A stretch of DNA of 64,000 nt from contig NC_045134.1 of NCBI RefSeq assembly GCF_007655135.1, positions 10,064,982-10,128,981 of the forward strand, in the 5' to 3' direction. The position numbers and the translations under genes are program-made. The stretch comes from Punica granatum. Its lineage: Eukaryota > Streptophyta > Magnoliopsida > Myrtales > Lythraceae. The stretch's first letter is position 1. Every line of letters begins with the position of its first letter. This document shows positions 12,150 through 24,410 of the stretch, in pieces. The notes under the pieces are model-generated. The model saw only the letters and a list, made by a program, of their open reading frames with translations, was not told where the DNA came from and did no database searches.

Positions 12150-12878
12150 CCGTCGACTAACTTATCCAAAAAAAAAAAAAGTCTTCGAATGTCTTGAAAA
12201 GCAAATTTCAGACTTACTTAAGATTATAAAAATCTGAAACTACTTGTCTAAATATTAATAACAACAATTATTTATTGTTAGAGGTGTCTTGCATCAAGCC
12301 CGGAAGATCTGAAAGACCCGAGCACCCCAAGATTTGGAAACGAGAACGAAGAATTGATTGAAGAAAAAGAAGGAGCAATTAGTAAAAATAGCCACGGCAA
12401 TTTTAACAGAGGCGAGACAAGAAAAATTGTCACTGCAATTTTGTGATTTGGTGCTGCAATCTTGACCGAGAGTAAGAGGATCTCGAGATTTGATTTCCGT
12501 TTAGGTGCGATTTCATTACAACTTAGAATCTCTTCAAGAAAGAAATCTTCATAGATGGTCTTGAATATTTTCTTATATTCTAGGGATATTTAGAATATTT
12601 ATCCGATACTATGGATATGAGTCTTGTAATCTATTTACAAAGATAGCCTTGGAGCAGTAGATGAGATGTGAAGGTAAAAATCATGAGAGAGCTTAGTGTA
12701 AGACTTGGTCTCGATTGAGAATAGGTTGAGGTTTGTGCTTGGGAGATACTAATGTGGTCTCATTATAATCTTTTTTATGTGATCTAATATCTACTTTTAA
12801 TTCGGTCAAATTATTAGTAGGTTATTTTTTAGTTTTGTCATTTCTTCGAGTCGATTGAATGGCCTCCGTTCATAACAT
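12150..12878. other. Intergenic, no gene recognised
   Basis: Mixed-composition DNA with an A13 run near 12168. The 12300-12780 part is less AT-rich and resembles transposon DNA in style, but no termini, primer site or coding motif was found. Confidence 0.4.
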
Positions 12879-12880
12879 TT

Positions 12881-12906
<26 letters not shown>
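12879..12906. repeat. (ATT)n microsatellite
   Basis: About nine uninterrupted ATT units. It lies at the left limit of segmental copy A; copy B starts beside a (GTT)n tract. Confidence 0.9.
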
Positions 12907-12911
<5 letters not shown>

Positions 12912-13487
12912 TCGGGAGATCCAGGTGGCAGCATGTGCAATGTGCAGCTTTTGCCAAACGAAAGGACCAGAAAACTTTTTATTTTCGAGAGGGAGCTTAT
13001 TTGGTCCCGGACCGACCGGGACAAGACAATAGAATAAAGAAGCCACAAAGAATAATGGGAAAGAACAAAAGACATTATTTCTCCACCGAAAAGAAAAACA
13101 GTGAATTTATCTTTTTATATAAAATTTTCGTCGGAGATATAAATGATTGAAATTATATTCGTTACAAAAGCTTCAACTTTCGAAATGAAAATAAACTTCA
13201 TCTCTTATAGATTCACTGAATTTTTAACATTTAATAATAATAATGATAATAATAATAATAATAGGATAAAACTCATCGAGTCGTTCGTTTGCGGTTGAAA
13301 GAGAAACCACCGGCCCAACCGACAAAAATCCGGGGAGAGCACTGAATCATTGAACATTTTCCTTAAGCGATAAATGTGGGGAAGATTCAGTTTAGGTGAA
13401 CACGGCCTCTACGCGGAAGGTTACTTTTGTCAATTCCCTTCTGCCTTAATTGGATTCAAAAGATAAATTTGGAGATAATTCAAAATA

Positions 13488-14357
13488 GAGTTAAATGCAC
13501 TTTGCCTCCCGATCTATAAGGTGAAATTAGGTTTACCCCCCAATCTATGAATTTTGGCAGAGTGCCCCCTCACCTAATCCAAAAATAAGCAATGTGACTC
13601 CCGAATTAAATTCCGATCAGAATTCCGACCAAAAGAAGGCACATGCTAATCACATGTCAATTTAATGGGGGCAAAATTATCACAGGGAATAATTAATTAA
13701 AAATTGAATTTTTGCAAAATTAGGCTATTTTGATCGTTCGTCTTTCCCGATGTTTGCAGAACAACACAAACACAGAGTAGGCGTTTGGAAATTCCAGAAA
13801 ACCAGCAAATTGCACATAGACGATGAGGGATAATGATTATTTTGAGCTGCCCAGAACACCCACACACTAAATTGAACCAATTAGAACATCATATGCAACA
13901 ATGGAAAATCAATGGCACTCAATAGCAAGGAATCGAAAAATCACTAGATGAAGAGGGCTAGATGACGGACAAGTAGAGAAGGCGGACGATGGTTAGAGAA
14001 TGATGAACTGCGGCAGACGAGCAGAGAAGGCCGACGGTTGCCGGATTCAACTAGATTCGCAATGGTGCTGGCGGTCGGGGAAGAGCTATAGACATCGGGG
14101 AAGACGAACAATCAAAATAGCCTAATTTTGCAAAAATCCAATTTTTGATTAATTATTCCCTGTGATAATTTTGCCCCCATTAAATTGACATGTGATCAAC
14201 ATGTGCCTTCTTTTAACCGGAATTATGACCAAAATTTAATCTGGGAGTCACATTGCTTATTTTTAGATTAGGTGAAGGGGCACTCTGCCAAAATTCATAG
14301 GTTGGGGGGCAAACTTAATTTCACCTCATAGGTCAGGGGGCAAAGTGCATTTAACTC
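13488..14357. mobile_element. Mutator-like non-autonomous element with about 266-bp inverted repeats
   Basis: The ends 13488-13753 and 14092-14357 are long imperfect inverted repeats starting GAGTTAAATGCACTTTGCC. A perfect 9-bp target duplication TTCAAAATA flanks it at 13479-13487 and 14358-14366, the size made by Mutator transposases. The 340-bp interior encodes nothing recognisable. The homologous spot in segmental copy B (near 30300) lacks the element. Confidence 0.9.
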
Positions 14358-14576
14358 TTCAAAATAAGATGATGGACACTGCATTTTGTCTAGAATGGCA
14401 CTTGGATTTGGATTTCTCGTCACTGCTGCAATCATTGCTGCTTTTTTTTAGTTTTTTATTTGTTTTATTTTCGGAAATTAGAAGTGATACTTTCTAATTT
14501 TTTTTTATAAATAATAACTACAAAATGTCTATCTTTACCATTTTATTTGACAAGTGCATATGAATATTTAATTATT

Positions 14577-14606
14577 CTAGTGATTTTGCACGTGCAATGC
14601 GCGTAA
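14577..14606 (-). mobile_element. Helitron-like 3' terminus, minus strand
   Basis: The minus strand reads a GC-rich hairpin GCGCATTGCACGTGC followed by seven bases and CTAG (complement of 14577-14580). This matches the plant Helitron 3' end pattern. No matching 5' end was identified. Confidence 0.4.
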
Positions 14607-16802
14607 GACATTCTTTAATTAAGTTACAATACATATTACTAGAATGACAGAATATATGCTTATACAAAGATACGGAAATCAATAAGTTACAAAACATTTA
14701 TGTGCTCGAAATTAATAAAATTATTTATTTTTAAAAATAATTTATATAAATAAAATTATTAATATTGTTTCTTTTTGGTCATTTTTTGACATGTTCGAGT
14801 AGGACCCGTACTTAATAAAATAAATAAAATAAAATAAAAATAATTAATAATATTCATAAATGTCAATGACCATAAAAAACATAATATTTAAAATAAACTA
14901 TGAGTTTCGATCACGGCTAGCATGCCATTATTTTCTATTAATTTTAACAAAATTTTCTAACGTGGCACTAATGATATGCACATGGCACGTGGAAGTCTAC
15001 CAAGTGAGCCTCATGAGTATTTAAGTGATATTAAATTAAAAAAATTATAACAATAATATCATAATATTTAAAAATAATATTGAAATTATTTTAATTAAAG
15101 AAATTAATAATGTTGTTTAATAATGAAAACTCATATACTATAATAATATCTACATATCCGTAACAACAAAGTATATAAATAAAATTTTGAAATAAAATTA
15201 ATAATATATTAAAGTAAATACTAGAAAATAATTAAAAACAATATCCAAACATGTAATTAATATAATTTATTGCAAGAAAGAATTTTCGGTTGATATCTTT
15301 AATTTCAATTAAACTCGTACATATTTAAATATACTATCCTAAAGAGAAGTTAAAAAAAATGTTCAAATTTTCCAGCATAAGTTTAAAAAATAATTACCGA
15401 AAGTATCATTTGCACAAGTAGTCTTGCAACAGCATTCATAACCCGAGAATTCGGTATAAGACCGACTCAATTCGACAAAAAAATACCGAACGTCATAACC
15501 TTAAGGAATTTAGTATTTGCTTTCTCCTTCAAATTGAAGACTTGGATTGGGGGTGGGTTTTAGGAAAAGAAAACTAAAATGAAACCAAACTCGAGTTTAC
15601 CCATATAAAAATTTGTTTCAATGAGTTATATTCATTAATACGATTTACACTTCTAATACACTTTAAACTCCACCCAAGGCACAAGAGTAAATATAACTTC
15701 AATTTCTTTAATTTATTTGTTGTTGTTGGACACTTGGGATAAGTTGTGTTGATGATTGATATCAGGGACAACTTATCCTTCCCATTTTACGCCTGTAGCT
15801 GAAGAACACAGGACGAAAATATTCATGAAGCTGGCGAGATGGAGATAAAGAATGTGAGGACTCTCGGTCTGCTCGACAGTGGTAATAGGTGGTGATAGTA
15901 GGCACTATAGTTGCGGTGGATATAACGGCAGTCGATGCTCATGGAGAAAATAAAAGGACGAGGATAAGAATGGGGAGAAGAAAAGAAACTCGAGAGAAAA
16001 GATTAATAATTAGGTGTTTTTCTCTCTATGTTGAAACTATGCACCTCTCTTTCTTTTGTATTTTTGGCCTTGCTCTAGCTAACTGTTCGCCGCTTTAACT
16101 GTAATTCTTTATGTTATGTATGGCCTTTTGATAGAAAAGGGGCTATGCCTTCTTGTATTTCTACATCCAGGATCTAACTCGTATCGTTGATGCTATATGA
16201 TACTGACAGGAACAGAACCATTGTAGAATGAATAAATTATCGATGGTAGAATGACTGTCAGGTCCTTATTTTGAAAAATACGTCGGAAAATTGTTTGAAC
16301 TTCGTTCGTAAAGGAATTTTTCATAACTCATAAGAAAACTTCCCTTTGTAAAATAATTTTAATTTTTTTAAAATAAATTAAGAATTCAAATACCAATGGA
16401 ATTTCACTGAAGATATCGTCAATATTTTCTAAAGAAATTACCAACACTTGACTATTGATACTTGGTCAAGATTTTCTATTGATAATTTTCATATTTACTG
16501 TAGTGTTATTTGCAATATTTGTAGAAGATATAAATCAGAGCAAACTCATAATATTGGTCGTGAGAAAGATGCATTGGGTACCTAATTATGGATGGGATGA
16601 TGGTGCGATGAACGATTAAGTCCGCTCATGCGTTTAATTCAAATCCTATAAGGAAACTGAGCAACAAGGCATACGGTTAGAGTAAGGCATGGAAAAGAAT
16701 CCCTACGTGAAATCATTGGTTGAAAATATTAAAAAAAAAAGTAGAAAAAAGAGAATGCGGGAAAAAGTTTTAGCATAGAATAGAATAGTAAAAGACAAAG
16801 AA
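14607..16802. other. AT-rich intergenic DNA, no gene recognised
   Basis: Very AT-rich between 14650 and 15420. Short open frames near 15889-16098 have no recognisable similarity. No promoter or RNA gene was found. Confidence 0.5.
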
Positions 16803-16805
16803 TAA

Positions 16806-17118
16806 GAGTATGTTTGGATTCACAATAATTTTCAACTCAACTTAACTCAACTTCACTTATTTTCAATTCAACATCACAATCATAACTTTTTTTTATTTTT
16901 TAAATATTTTTAACCATTCAATTCAATTTTTAATATTAAATTCTCTCAACTATTCATTACTTTTTCACAATTCAACAACACAATCATTACTTAATCATTA
17001 TTTTCTCTCAATTATTTATTATTTTTTCACACTTTTTCTCATAATTCAACAATAGAATCATTACAAACCAATTAAAATCAAAACTCAACTCAACTCAACT
17101 CTCAATCCAAACACACCC
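16806..17118. mobile_element. Tourist-like MITE (PIF/Harbinger type)
   Basis: The left end GAGTATGTTTGGATT and complement of the right end GGGTGTGTTTGGATT form short inverted ends, flanked by TAA at 16803-16805 and 17119-17121. The 3-bp TAA duplication, the TGTTTGGATT end, the 313-bp size and the AT-rich noncoding body are typical of Tourist-like MITEs. Confidence 0.7.
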
Positions 17119-17307
17119 TAAGAATCTCTAAAGGGAATGATTATTGGAACCAAAGAGAAAATATAAGATGTGCAAATGCAAATAGAAAAGGAGAGCGAGA
17201 AATTGTAACCATCAAATGGGGAAATTATTTCATATTTGATACATTGAACAGAGAATAATTAAAAAAAAAACTTGACCAATACTGTTGATAGTGAATAATT
17301 ATTGAAA

Positions 17308-18320
17308 AGAGTCTTGAAACTGAAAAGTTATGGAAAAAGAATACGGTACATAGTGGATTTTTCTATTGAAAATAGTGAAAGGGTGTCATGATATTGAAAA
17401 GATGTGATATCTAGAAGAACCCATATTATTTGAGTAAAGGGTGATATAATAATATATATGTATATGTAAACTTGATTACAAGATAATTAATATGGTCATA
17501 AAAGTAAATGTACTAATATCATGGGGATAAAAAGGTAAATCTATTCTATATCTATATATGTATATATATTACATATATATATAGTTCAGTACATTGTAAT
17601 AAATAGTGGTATACTTATTTATATATATATATATATATATAACTAGGATTAAATGGAACTAAATTAATAATAAATGCATTCAAATTGAGAGTTTATAAAT
17701 AAAAATACTTAACAATTTTAGTATATATGAAATATATACAATTAGGATTATATGGGACTAAATTAATAATAGATGAACAGAAGTTAAGAGTCTATAAATT
17801 GAAATATTTAATAATTTTAATATATATATATATATGCACAATGCGTGTGTTTGTATGTGAAATATTATAATTTTGATATATCCTCAAAAATTAAGATAAT
17901 TACAAAATTATTCTCAAAGCTTGCCATGCTAATTTTGAATTGGAGAAATGATAATTTAAAAAAGTTACATCACTACTCCTTTAATATAGTAAAAATATTT
18001 GAATTAATCATATTTCTCTAAGATATTTGGATAAAATTATTAAATATTATATACTATAACGAAAGAACTTATTCTTTATTATAACTTAAAATTTAACTAA
18101 TATTCTTAATATAAGAATAACTTAAATAGTCTTTTAAAAGGTAAATACAATTATAATTGTAATATAACTAAAAATGATTAAAATTTAAATAGGTAAATAC
18201 AATTATATTTGGAGAAAAGAAGATGAGTTTATAATGTTTATGGTGAAAAAAGTATCAAAGGTGTCTTGAAAAAAAAAAGTTTATGGGAAAGAATAGGTAT
18301 GTAGTGGATTTTTCTTGAAG
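17308..18320. repeat. Dispersed and tandem direct repeats in AT-rich DNA
   Basis: The block 17308-17372 (GTCTTGAAA ... CATAGTGGATTTTTCT) recurs in similar form at 18264-18320. Between them, 17635-17728 and 17730-17828 are two diverged tandem units of about 97 bp that share GGATTA..GGGACTAAATTAATAATA words, and several (AT)n tracts occur (e.g. 17617-17641). Confidence 0.55.
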
Positions 18321-18688
18321 AAATGAAATATTTATTTAGGTCATTAATTTACAAAAATATTTATTTTTGTAATAATGGCAACATTTATTTGAGACATAAT
18401 TGCTTAAATAGCAAATATATTTGCTATTTATTATTAACTTAATAAGCATTTAATAGAGTCATAAATCAATGTAGCAACCAAGTAGGCTGTTGATTTGGAA
18501 CTTACTCCTCTTACACAAAAATCTCAAGTTTAAATTTTATGAATGGAGAAAATTTATGCCATAATAACTTTACCCCTAATCATTTAACTAATTTGAACAA
18601 GATTAGTTGGAACCTATGGACTTCCGATATTGAGATGCATACCCAAAAATGGATCAATGTAGCAGGCAGTTTTGCTCTATATATAGGT

Positions 18689-18719
18689 AGATATATATAT
18701 ATATATATATATATATATT
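18689..18719. repeat. (TA)n microsatellite
   Basis: Alternating TA over about 30 bases, immediately before the left limit of the block shared with the second HKT promoter region. Confidence 0.85.
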
Positions 18720-18825
18720 GAGGGCTAGAATTGATATTTGAACTCATGAAGACGTCACTCTCCCTTTTTTTCATCTTGAAAAATACATATTCACACTCCC
18801 CCCCCCCCCCGCCCGAAATAATGCC

Positions 18826-18960
18826 CGTTTCAATTATTTCAGGAATAATATACTTAAAAAAAAAAGTAAAATGAAGTGAACATGCATACCCTCTGCATGT
18901 AATTTCCTCTCCTTTAAATAGCCCTTCTTTTCAAGGCACGTCCCAACAAATTTCTCATTA
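18826..18960 (+). promoter_or_regulatory. HKT copy A promoter core with TATA box at 18913-18920
   Basis: TTTAAATA lies 96 bases before the ATG. The surrounding stretch, including GAACATGCA and TCCTCTCCTTTAAATAGCCC, is conserved at 48172-48300 in front of the second HKT gene although the DNA further out has diverged. A run of C residues lies just upstream, near 18798-18813. Confidence 0.6.
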
Positions 18961-19008
18961 CAAAGAGAGCCTTAGTTCGTAGATCTTCGTCACATTTGTT
19001 GATTAAAA

Positions 19009-22000
19009 ATGATCAACTCTTCACATCTCTGCAGAAGAATGCAACACCTTTGTGGCTTCATGCTGGCAAACCTACGTTATCTGTACGAATCGATACGCTT
19101 CTTCCTTTTCCGTTTCCATCGATTCATCGTCCTGCGTACCAATTTGTTCCTCCTTCAAGTCCTTTATTTCATCTCCCTTTCATCGTTTGGTTGCTTGGTT
19201 CTCAAGTGTTTGAAGCCGAGAACCCACGGCTCGTTCGGTCCCACGAGTCTGGACCTGTTCTTCACCTCGGTCTCCACGGTCACCGTGTCAAGCATGTCTA
19301 CCGTGGAGATGGAGGTATTCTCGAATACACAGCTCATAGTAATAACACTCCTAATGTTTGCCGGTGGCGAGGTCTTCACTTCCATGGTCGGGCTCCACCT
19401 CAGAAGGTACAGAATGAGGATGCTCCTGAAGACAGAAGACAAAGTTGCTTCGGTCGAGAGCGACCTTAGCATCCGGTCCTTGAACCTCAGGGATGCCCTG
19501 GACGGAGTAGAGCTAGGCCTGACTGAGAAAACTCAGTCCTTTGGCCCCTACGACTGCGAGTACTTGAGGTACCGCTCGATAGGACTCTTGGGAGCGGTGG
19601 TCCTAGGTTACCTAGTGGTGGTCCAAGTCCTAGGAGTGGCCATGGTCTCAATCTACCTTGGGTTTGTGTCCACTGCAAGGGATGTCCTGAGGAACAAGGG
19701 ACTAAACATGCTGACATTCTGCGTCTTCATCACGGTCTCGACCTTTGCAAGATGTGGCTTTGTCCCCACAAACGAGAACATGATTGTCTTCCGCAATAAC
19801 TCAGCCTTCCTCTTGATCCTCATCCCTCTGATCCTTTTAGGGAGCACTCTATTCCCATCTTGCTTAGGGTTCTGCCTTTGGGTTATCCATAAGTTCAGGA
19901 CCAAGGCCGAGACGTCGTACCTGCTGAGGAATACGTCGGAAATCGGGTACCTCCACTTGCTGCCGAGCCTCCATTCTCGGCTCCTGGTGGCGACAGTGTT
20001 AGGTCTCATCGGCATCCAGTTTGTCATCTTCAGTGCAATGCAGTGGAACTCCAAAGCGTTTGGTGGACTCGGCCCGTCTGAGAAAGCCATCGGGATCCTG
20101 TTCCAGTGTGTAAACTCAAGGCATACCGGTGAGACCATCGTCGATCTCTCGACAATTGCTCCGGCCATGCTGGTCTTGTTCGTCTTCATGATGTTAGTCT
20201 TTCTCATCCTTTCATACTCTTAATCTTCCAGAAAAAGCAACAAGAATGGAGTATCTCATCATGTGAGGAGAACAATAATTGAAATAATAATCCATAGCTC
20301 CATGATTTTAATATGCTTTATTAGGTGCTACTAAGGACAAATGCATAAAAAGTTATTTATTAAATTGTTTCAAGAAATTCTGGTTACAGTAGGTCAAGTT
20401 CATTGATCCCCTTCTTCTGCTCTTTGTTTCGGTTGGCAATTCGTCATGTTGAAGAGCAAAACAATAAAATATGTAAATGGACTAAAATTTGCATCCTTTT
20501 TTTAAGAAAAATTTCATTTACCGTGACTTTTTGCCAAAAATTGAATTTTATTATATAATTAGACTACTAAAACCTTTCCTCTTTTCAAGTTTAATGCTAA
20601 AAATAATTAATTAATTTAAAACTTAAATACTTTATTTTAAAAAAATATTTCTTCCATTATCATCTCCACTTTAAAATAAGCAAATTTCAAAAAGGTTCAA
20701 AACATCAAGCCAAAAACAATCATAAAGATGAGAGAGTAATTTGGCACGCGCTTTGCGTATGCGTGAGGGTTAGTATTATAAAATATAAGAATTTTTTATC
20801 TTATAAATTTAGTTTATTAATTCACTGGTCAGGAAATGACATATATAATTTCACTATCTATGCATAATTTCTCCATATATAATATAATCAAAATTCCTGA
20901 TTTTTGCTTAATTTTATAGTCACAAAATAATCCAGCATTTTTCTGCATTTCCAGGTTACGGGGCTTTAAAAAATGGGCTTGCTGCACGTACATACTGTAT
21001 TCAGTCAGAATCGATTTATTGTTAAATCAAGCAACTGAATAATCAATAATATATCTCGTCTTCTTACTAACACGAACCAAATGGTTCGGATTATTTCTTC
21101 TTCTTTTTTTTCCTTTTTTTATCATAGGTACCTTCCTCCATATACATCATTCCTGCCCGTAAACGGTGACGGAGAACGCTCACATGCCACGGCCGGAAAG
21201 AGACTGAAAATACAAGGAAAAATTACAGAGAGTCTCGTATTGTCACAGCTCTCTTATGTGGCCATCTTCATCATCACGATATGTATCACGGAAAGGGACA
21301 AGATGAAGGAAGATCCCCTCAACTTTAGTGTGCTGAATATTGTGGTCGAAGTGATAAGGTGCGTACCGTCCTTTCAACTTTTCTCAATAAACTTTTTAAT
21401 TTATTAATGCTTTTGTTATTTTTTTCATATATATATATATATATACATACACACTAATTATATCTATATGGTCTTCATGAAGAGAGTTTTCTGGATGCAC
21501 TACATGAAAGGATAATTGGCTAAAATTGTAAATGCATAAGTTCCTTTTGTCGCTTAGTCTTAGGGGCCACGATCTCCACATGACACCAACATATTAATTG
21601 AGTAGGCACGATTCTAATGAAAATAGGCAGCTAGATGCCGCAATTTAATCCTGATCGAGAGATGCATCTCATGAATTAACATAAATCTGAATCCAATAAT
21701 TTGACGCATTAATTAATTTTTTTTTGGGACTTAATTGCCCTTTCAGAGGTCCCTCTCGGCCTAGCCAAGCACGTACTTATAGGAAGGTTACTATCACATA
21801 AAATCTTGTGGCCTCAATCGTTGCATCGATCAATATCTTGAACGGCATATCCCAACAATAGAGAGTACAAATTGGTTAATTGCTTCCTGTAATTGAGTCT
21901 TGACGTAAATGATAAAGATTCAGATCAATTATTGGTATGACATCAATTGTGACAACAATGACGCGCTGGCACGGCCACTTCAGATTCTCTGTTGATGGGA

Positions 22001-22094
22001 ATCGATCTTAGCTAGGTGACCACACTTTATTCACAAAACCCTGTGGACATCGATGACCCACACGTAAATATAATCGTTGAAACACATATATGTG

Positions 22095-22135
<41 letters not shown>

Positions 22136-23982
22136 TAATTGCCCAAAAAGTTTGATGAATGTTTCAGATTGGTTCAAAATGTTTTTTTTTAACTTGTTGA
22201 TACAAAAAGTTTTAGAACTGTTTCAATGTAGTGCATTTCGTCAATGCCCCTGACGCCGTTAACATTTTGTTGATGTGGTGCGTCCTATGTGTCACTTTTG
22301 TTAAAACCAATCATAGTGCACCACGTTATTTAAGAGAACATAAAATCTAAAAACGTCCAATAAAAATACATAAAATATAAAAATACAGAAAAATACTAAA
22401 AATAAAAAAATAAAAAAAATTAAATTTTAAAAGTTCTTAAAATTTTAAATTTTAAATTAAATTTAAATATAAAATTAAATTTAAATTTAAATTTAAATTT
22501 TAAATTTAAATTTATTTTTAAAAGTTTTAAAATTTACAATTATTTTAAAAATTATTTAAAAGTTTTTAAAATTATTTTAAATATTTTAAAAAAATTACTT
22601 TTTTTTAAATTTTTTAAAAAAGTTTTAAATATTTTTTATTTTTCTAAATTTTTACTTTTTTTGTATTTTTGTATTATTTTTTATATTTTTATTGGACATT
22701 TTCAAATTTTATATCATCTTAAATGAATTAGTGTACTATGATTGGTTCCACATAACAAAAGTGACACATAGGACGCGCCACGTCAGTAAAATGTTAACAG
22801 CGCCGGGGACAATTGACAGAATGCACTATATTGAAATGATTTTGAAACTTTTTGTACCAAGAAGTTACCAAAAAACATTTTGGACCAACCTGAAATATTC
22901 AAGAAACTTTTTGGACCATCGGTGCAATTAATCCTATATATATGTCCACACATACAAATACGTCCCTTTTTTTTGGGGTGAATTACAAATACGTTGTTGT
23001 GATAATATCTACCTGGTCCAACAAATACGTTTTTCAGAAGTTCATGTGTGTAATTCAGAAGTATTATCAGCAGCCCATAGTCTCTTTTTCATCACGAACA
23101 ATATTTTCCCCATCCTTAAACATTGATTTTGGTGCAATATTAGCTCAGATTACGAAATCGTATCTTCAAAAGTATCCGTAAAATGTATTATGAATGACAT
23201 GTTCAGTATTATCAATAGAGAAACTAAGCATAACTCTCATGTAGAATATTTGAATAAGGTGCACACTAGGTAGATACCTCCATAATTTTTTTCTTTTTTG
23301 ATATGTGACTCCTCTATAGTTAATATACTTATAGTTTAGTTAATTTGATGAAGTAGCACAAGTTGCCGACTTGAAACTATGAGATTCTGAATTTCATTCT
23401 CATTAGTGAAATTTTTTTATTCATTTTATCTTATTATGGTTATTTTTGTATTAAATTGTCAACCTCCGTTTTAATAAAAATAATAATATTATATGAGTAG
23501 CGGGTTCAGTTCCCCTTGTATCATGTCATGTGTAGTTTTGGCTCAATTTCCCTCGTAACATGTCATCTGTCCACCACCTTCTGGACAAACTTTTATGTAC
23601 CCTGAAATGAACGCATGTCCTTTAATGCCATCCGGGATTAAAAAACAGAAAAGGAAAATTCAAGCACATGCGTGTATTGTCCTTAACTCACGACCATAAA
23701 TATCCTTTTTCATGAAATTCATGCAGACACTTTATTTTGATTATTACCTAATGCTTGTTATAATTGCATATTGTGCTTATCAGTGCATATGGAAACGTTG
23801 GATTCACGACAGGGTACAGCTGCAAACGGCAGTTGAAGCCGGAGACGGGATGCACAGAGAAGTGGTTCGGGTTTGCAGGCAGATGGAGTGACCAAGGGAA
23901 GATTATTCTCATAATCGTCATGTTTTTTGGTAGATTGAAGAAGTTCAACATGAACGGAGGTAGAGGTTGGAAGCTTTTGTAG
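19009..23982 (+). CDS. HKT1: HKT1-type sodium transporter, copy A (three exons)
   Basis: Class I HKT transporters carry Na+ across the plasma membrane, usually retrieving it from xylem sap. Exons are 19009-20192, 21128-21358 and 23784-23982, with GT-AG introns of 935 and 2425 bp, both in phase 2; the joined frame is open and gives 537 residues, a normal HKT length. Four pore loops are visible: the first with Ser97 in the Val-Ser-Ser-Met-Ser-Thr motif, then Gly250, Gly374 and Gly478, i.e. the Ser-Gly-Gly-Gly filter of Na+-selective class I members. The C-terminus ends in the conserved Gly-Arg-Gly-Trp-Lys-Leu-Leu. Odd features are Arg248, where copy B has Ser, two residues before the second filter Gly, and a transposon of about 800 bp in intron 2. 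Exon 1 alone reads 14 bp into intron 1 before a stop would matter, so the ATGAT/GTTAGT donor was chosen because it restores Met-Met-Tyr-Leu-Pro-Pro-Tyr. Confidence 0.92.
22100..22132. repeat. (TA)n microsatellite in HKT copy A intron 2
   Basis: Alternating TA over about 32 bases, the apparent insertion site of the adjacent inverted-repeat element. Confidence 0.85.
22134..22934. mobile_element. MULE-like inverted-repeat element inside HKT copy A intron 2
   Basis: The ends ATTAATTGCCCAAAAAGTTT and the complement of the right end, ATTAATTGCACCGATGGTCC, begin imperfect inverted repeats of about 200 bp that include matched blocks such as GTGACACATAGGACG / CGTCCTATGTGTCAC. TATATATATG occurs on both sides (22124-22133 and 22935-22944), a plausible target duplication within a TA microsatellite. 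The middle 22331-22710 is almost pure A/T. Copy B intron 2 lacks it. Confidence 0.7.
23335..23465 (+). mobile_element. Degenerate tRNA-derived SINE in HKT copy A intron 2
   Basis: It contains GAAGTAGCACAAGTTGCCGAC, a GATTCTGAATTTCATTCTCATTAGTG segment in the box B position, and the family tail TTTTATCTTATT..TTTTTGTATTA. Similarity to the clearer copy at 43281-43431 is modest. Confidence 0.45.
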
Positions 23983-24170
23983 TCAACATATATATAATAT
24001 TTATGTACATGTATTCTTCACTCGAGGGAATTATAGAAAGCATTTACCCCCCTCCAGAATTCTTTTTTCGAACAAAAGATGTGCATGCCCAAACTAAAAG
24101 TTATGTCCTTCATGATGTACGCATATTGAAATTTAAGAGAAAAAGAGAACGAAAAGAAGAGATACATGTG
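23983..24170 (+). other. HKT copy A 3' flank conserved with copy B
   Basis: The stretch after the stop codon aligns with 52880-53070 after the second gene, sharing ATAGAAAGCAT, ATGTGCATGCCCA and TTGAAATTTAAGA. It probably includes the 3' untranslated region; no clear poly(A) signal was pinned down. Confidence 0.55.
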
Positions 24171-24410
24171 TATATATGCTTACCATCGCTCTGTAAGATC
24201 ACAATACTGCGGAAACAAAGTGAATATGCAAAAATTCTTTTTATTAATTTCTGTTTATATCGAGGCGTATTCGTAATCCCACTCCAAGGCCCATGTAACA
24301 TCTTACAATCTCATTGGGCAAGTAAGTCTGGGCAAAAAGTTTGTACAAGTGATACAATAGAAAAGGTCCTAAGAACGAAGAAAAATATGCTAACCGGAGG
24401 TCCAAAATGA

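Noticed and set aside
18996..19469. 157-residue frame overlapping HKT copy A exon 1
   Set aside because: It is in another frame, starts at a non-ATG codon, and lacks family similarity; the 19009 frame carries all HKT motifs.
19653..20207. 184-residue minus-strand frame opposite HKT exon 1
   Set aside because: Antisense shadow of a conserved coding exon; no independent evidence.
20741..20775. Possible Helitron end around GGCACGCGCTTTGCGTATGCG
   Set aside because: The sequence after the GC-rich part ends GTTAGT rather than CTRRT, so the diagnostic end is missing.
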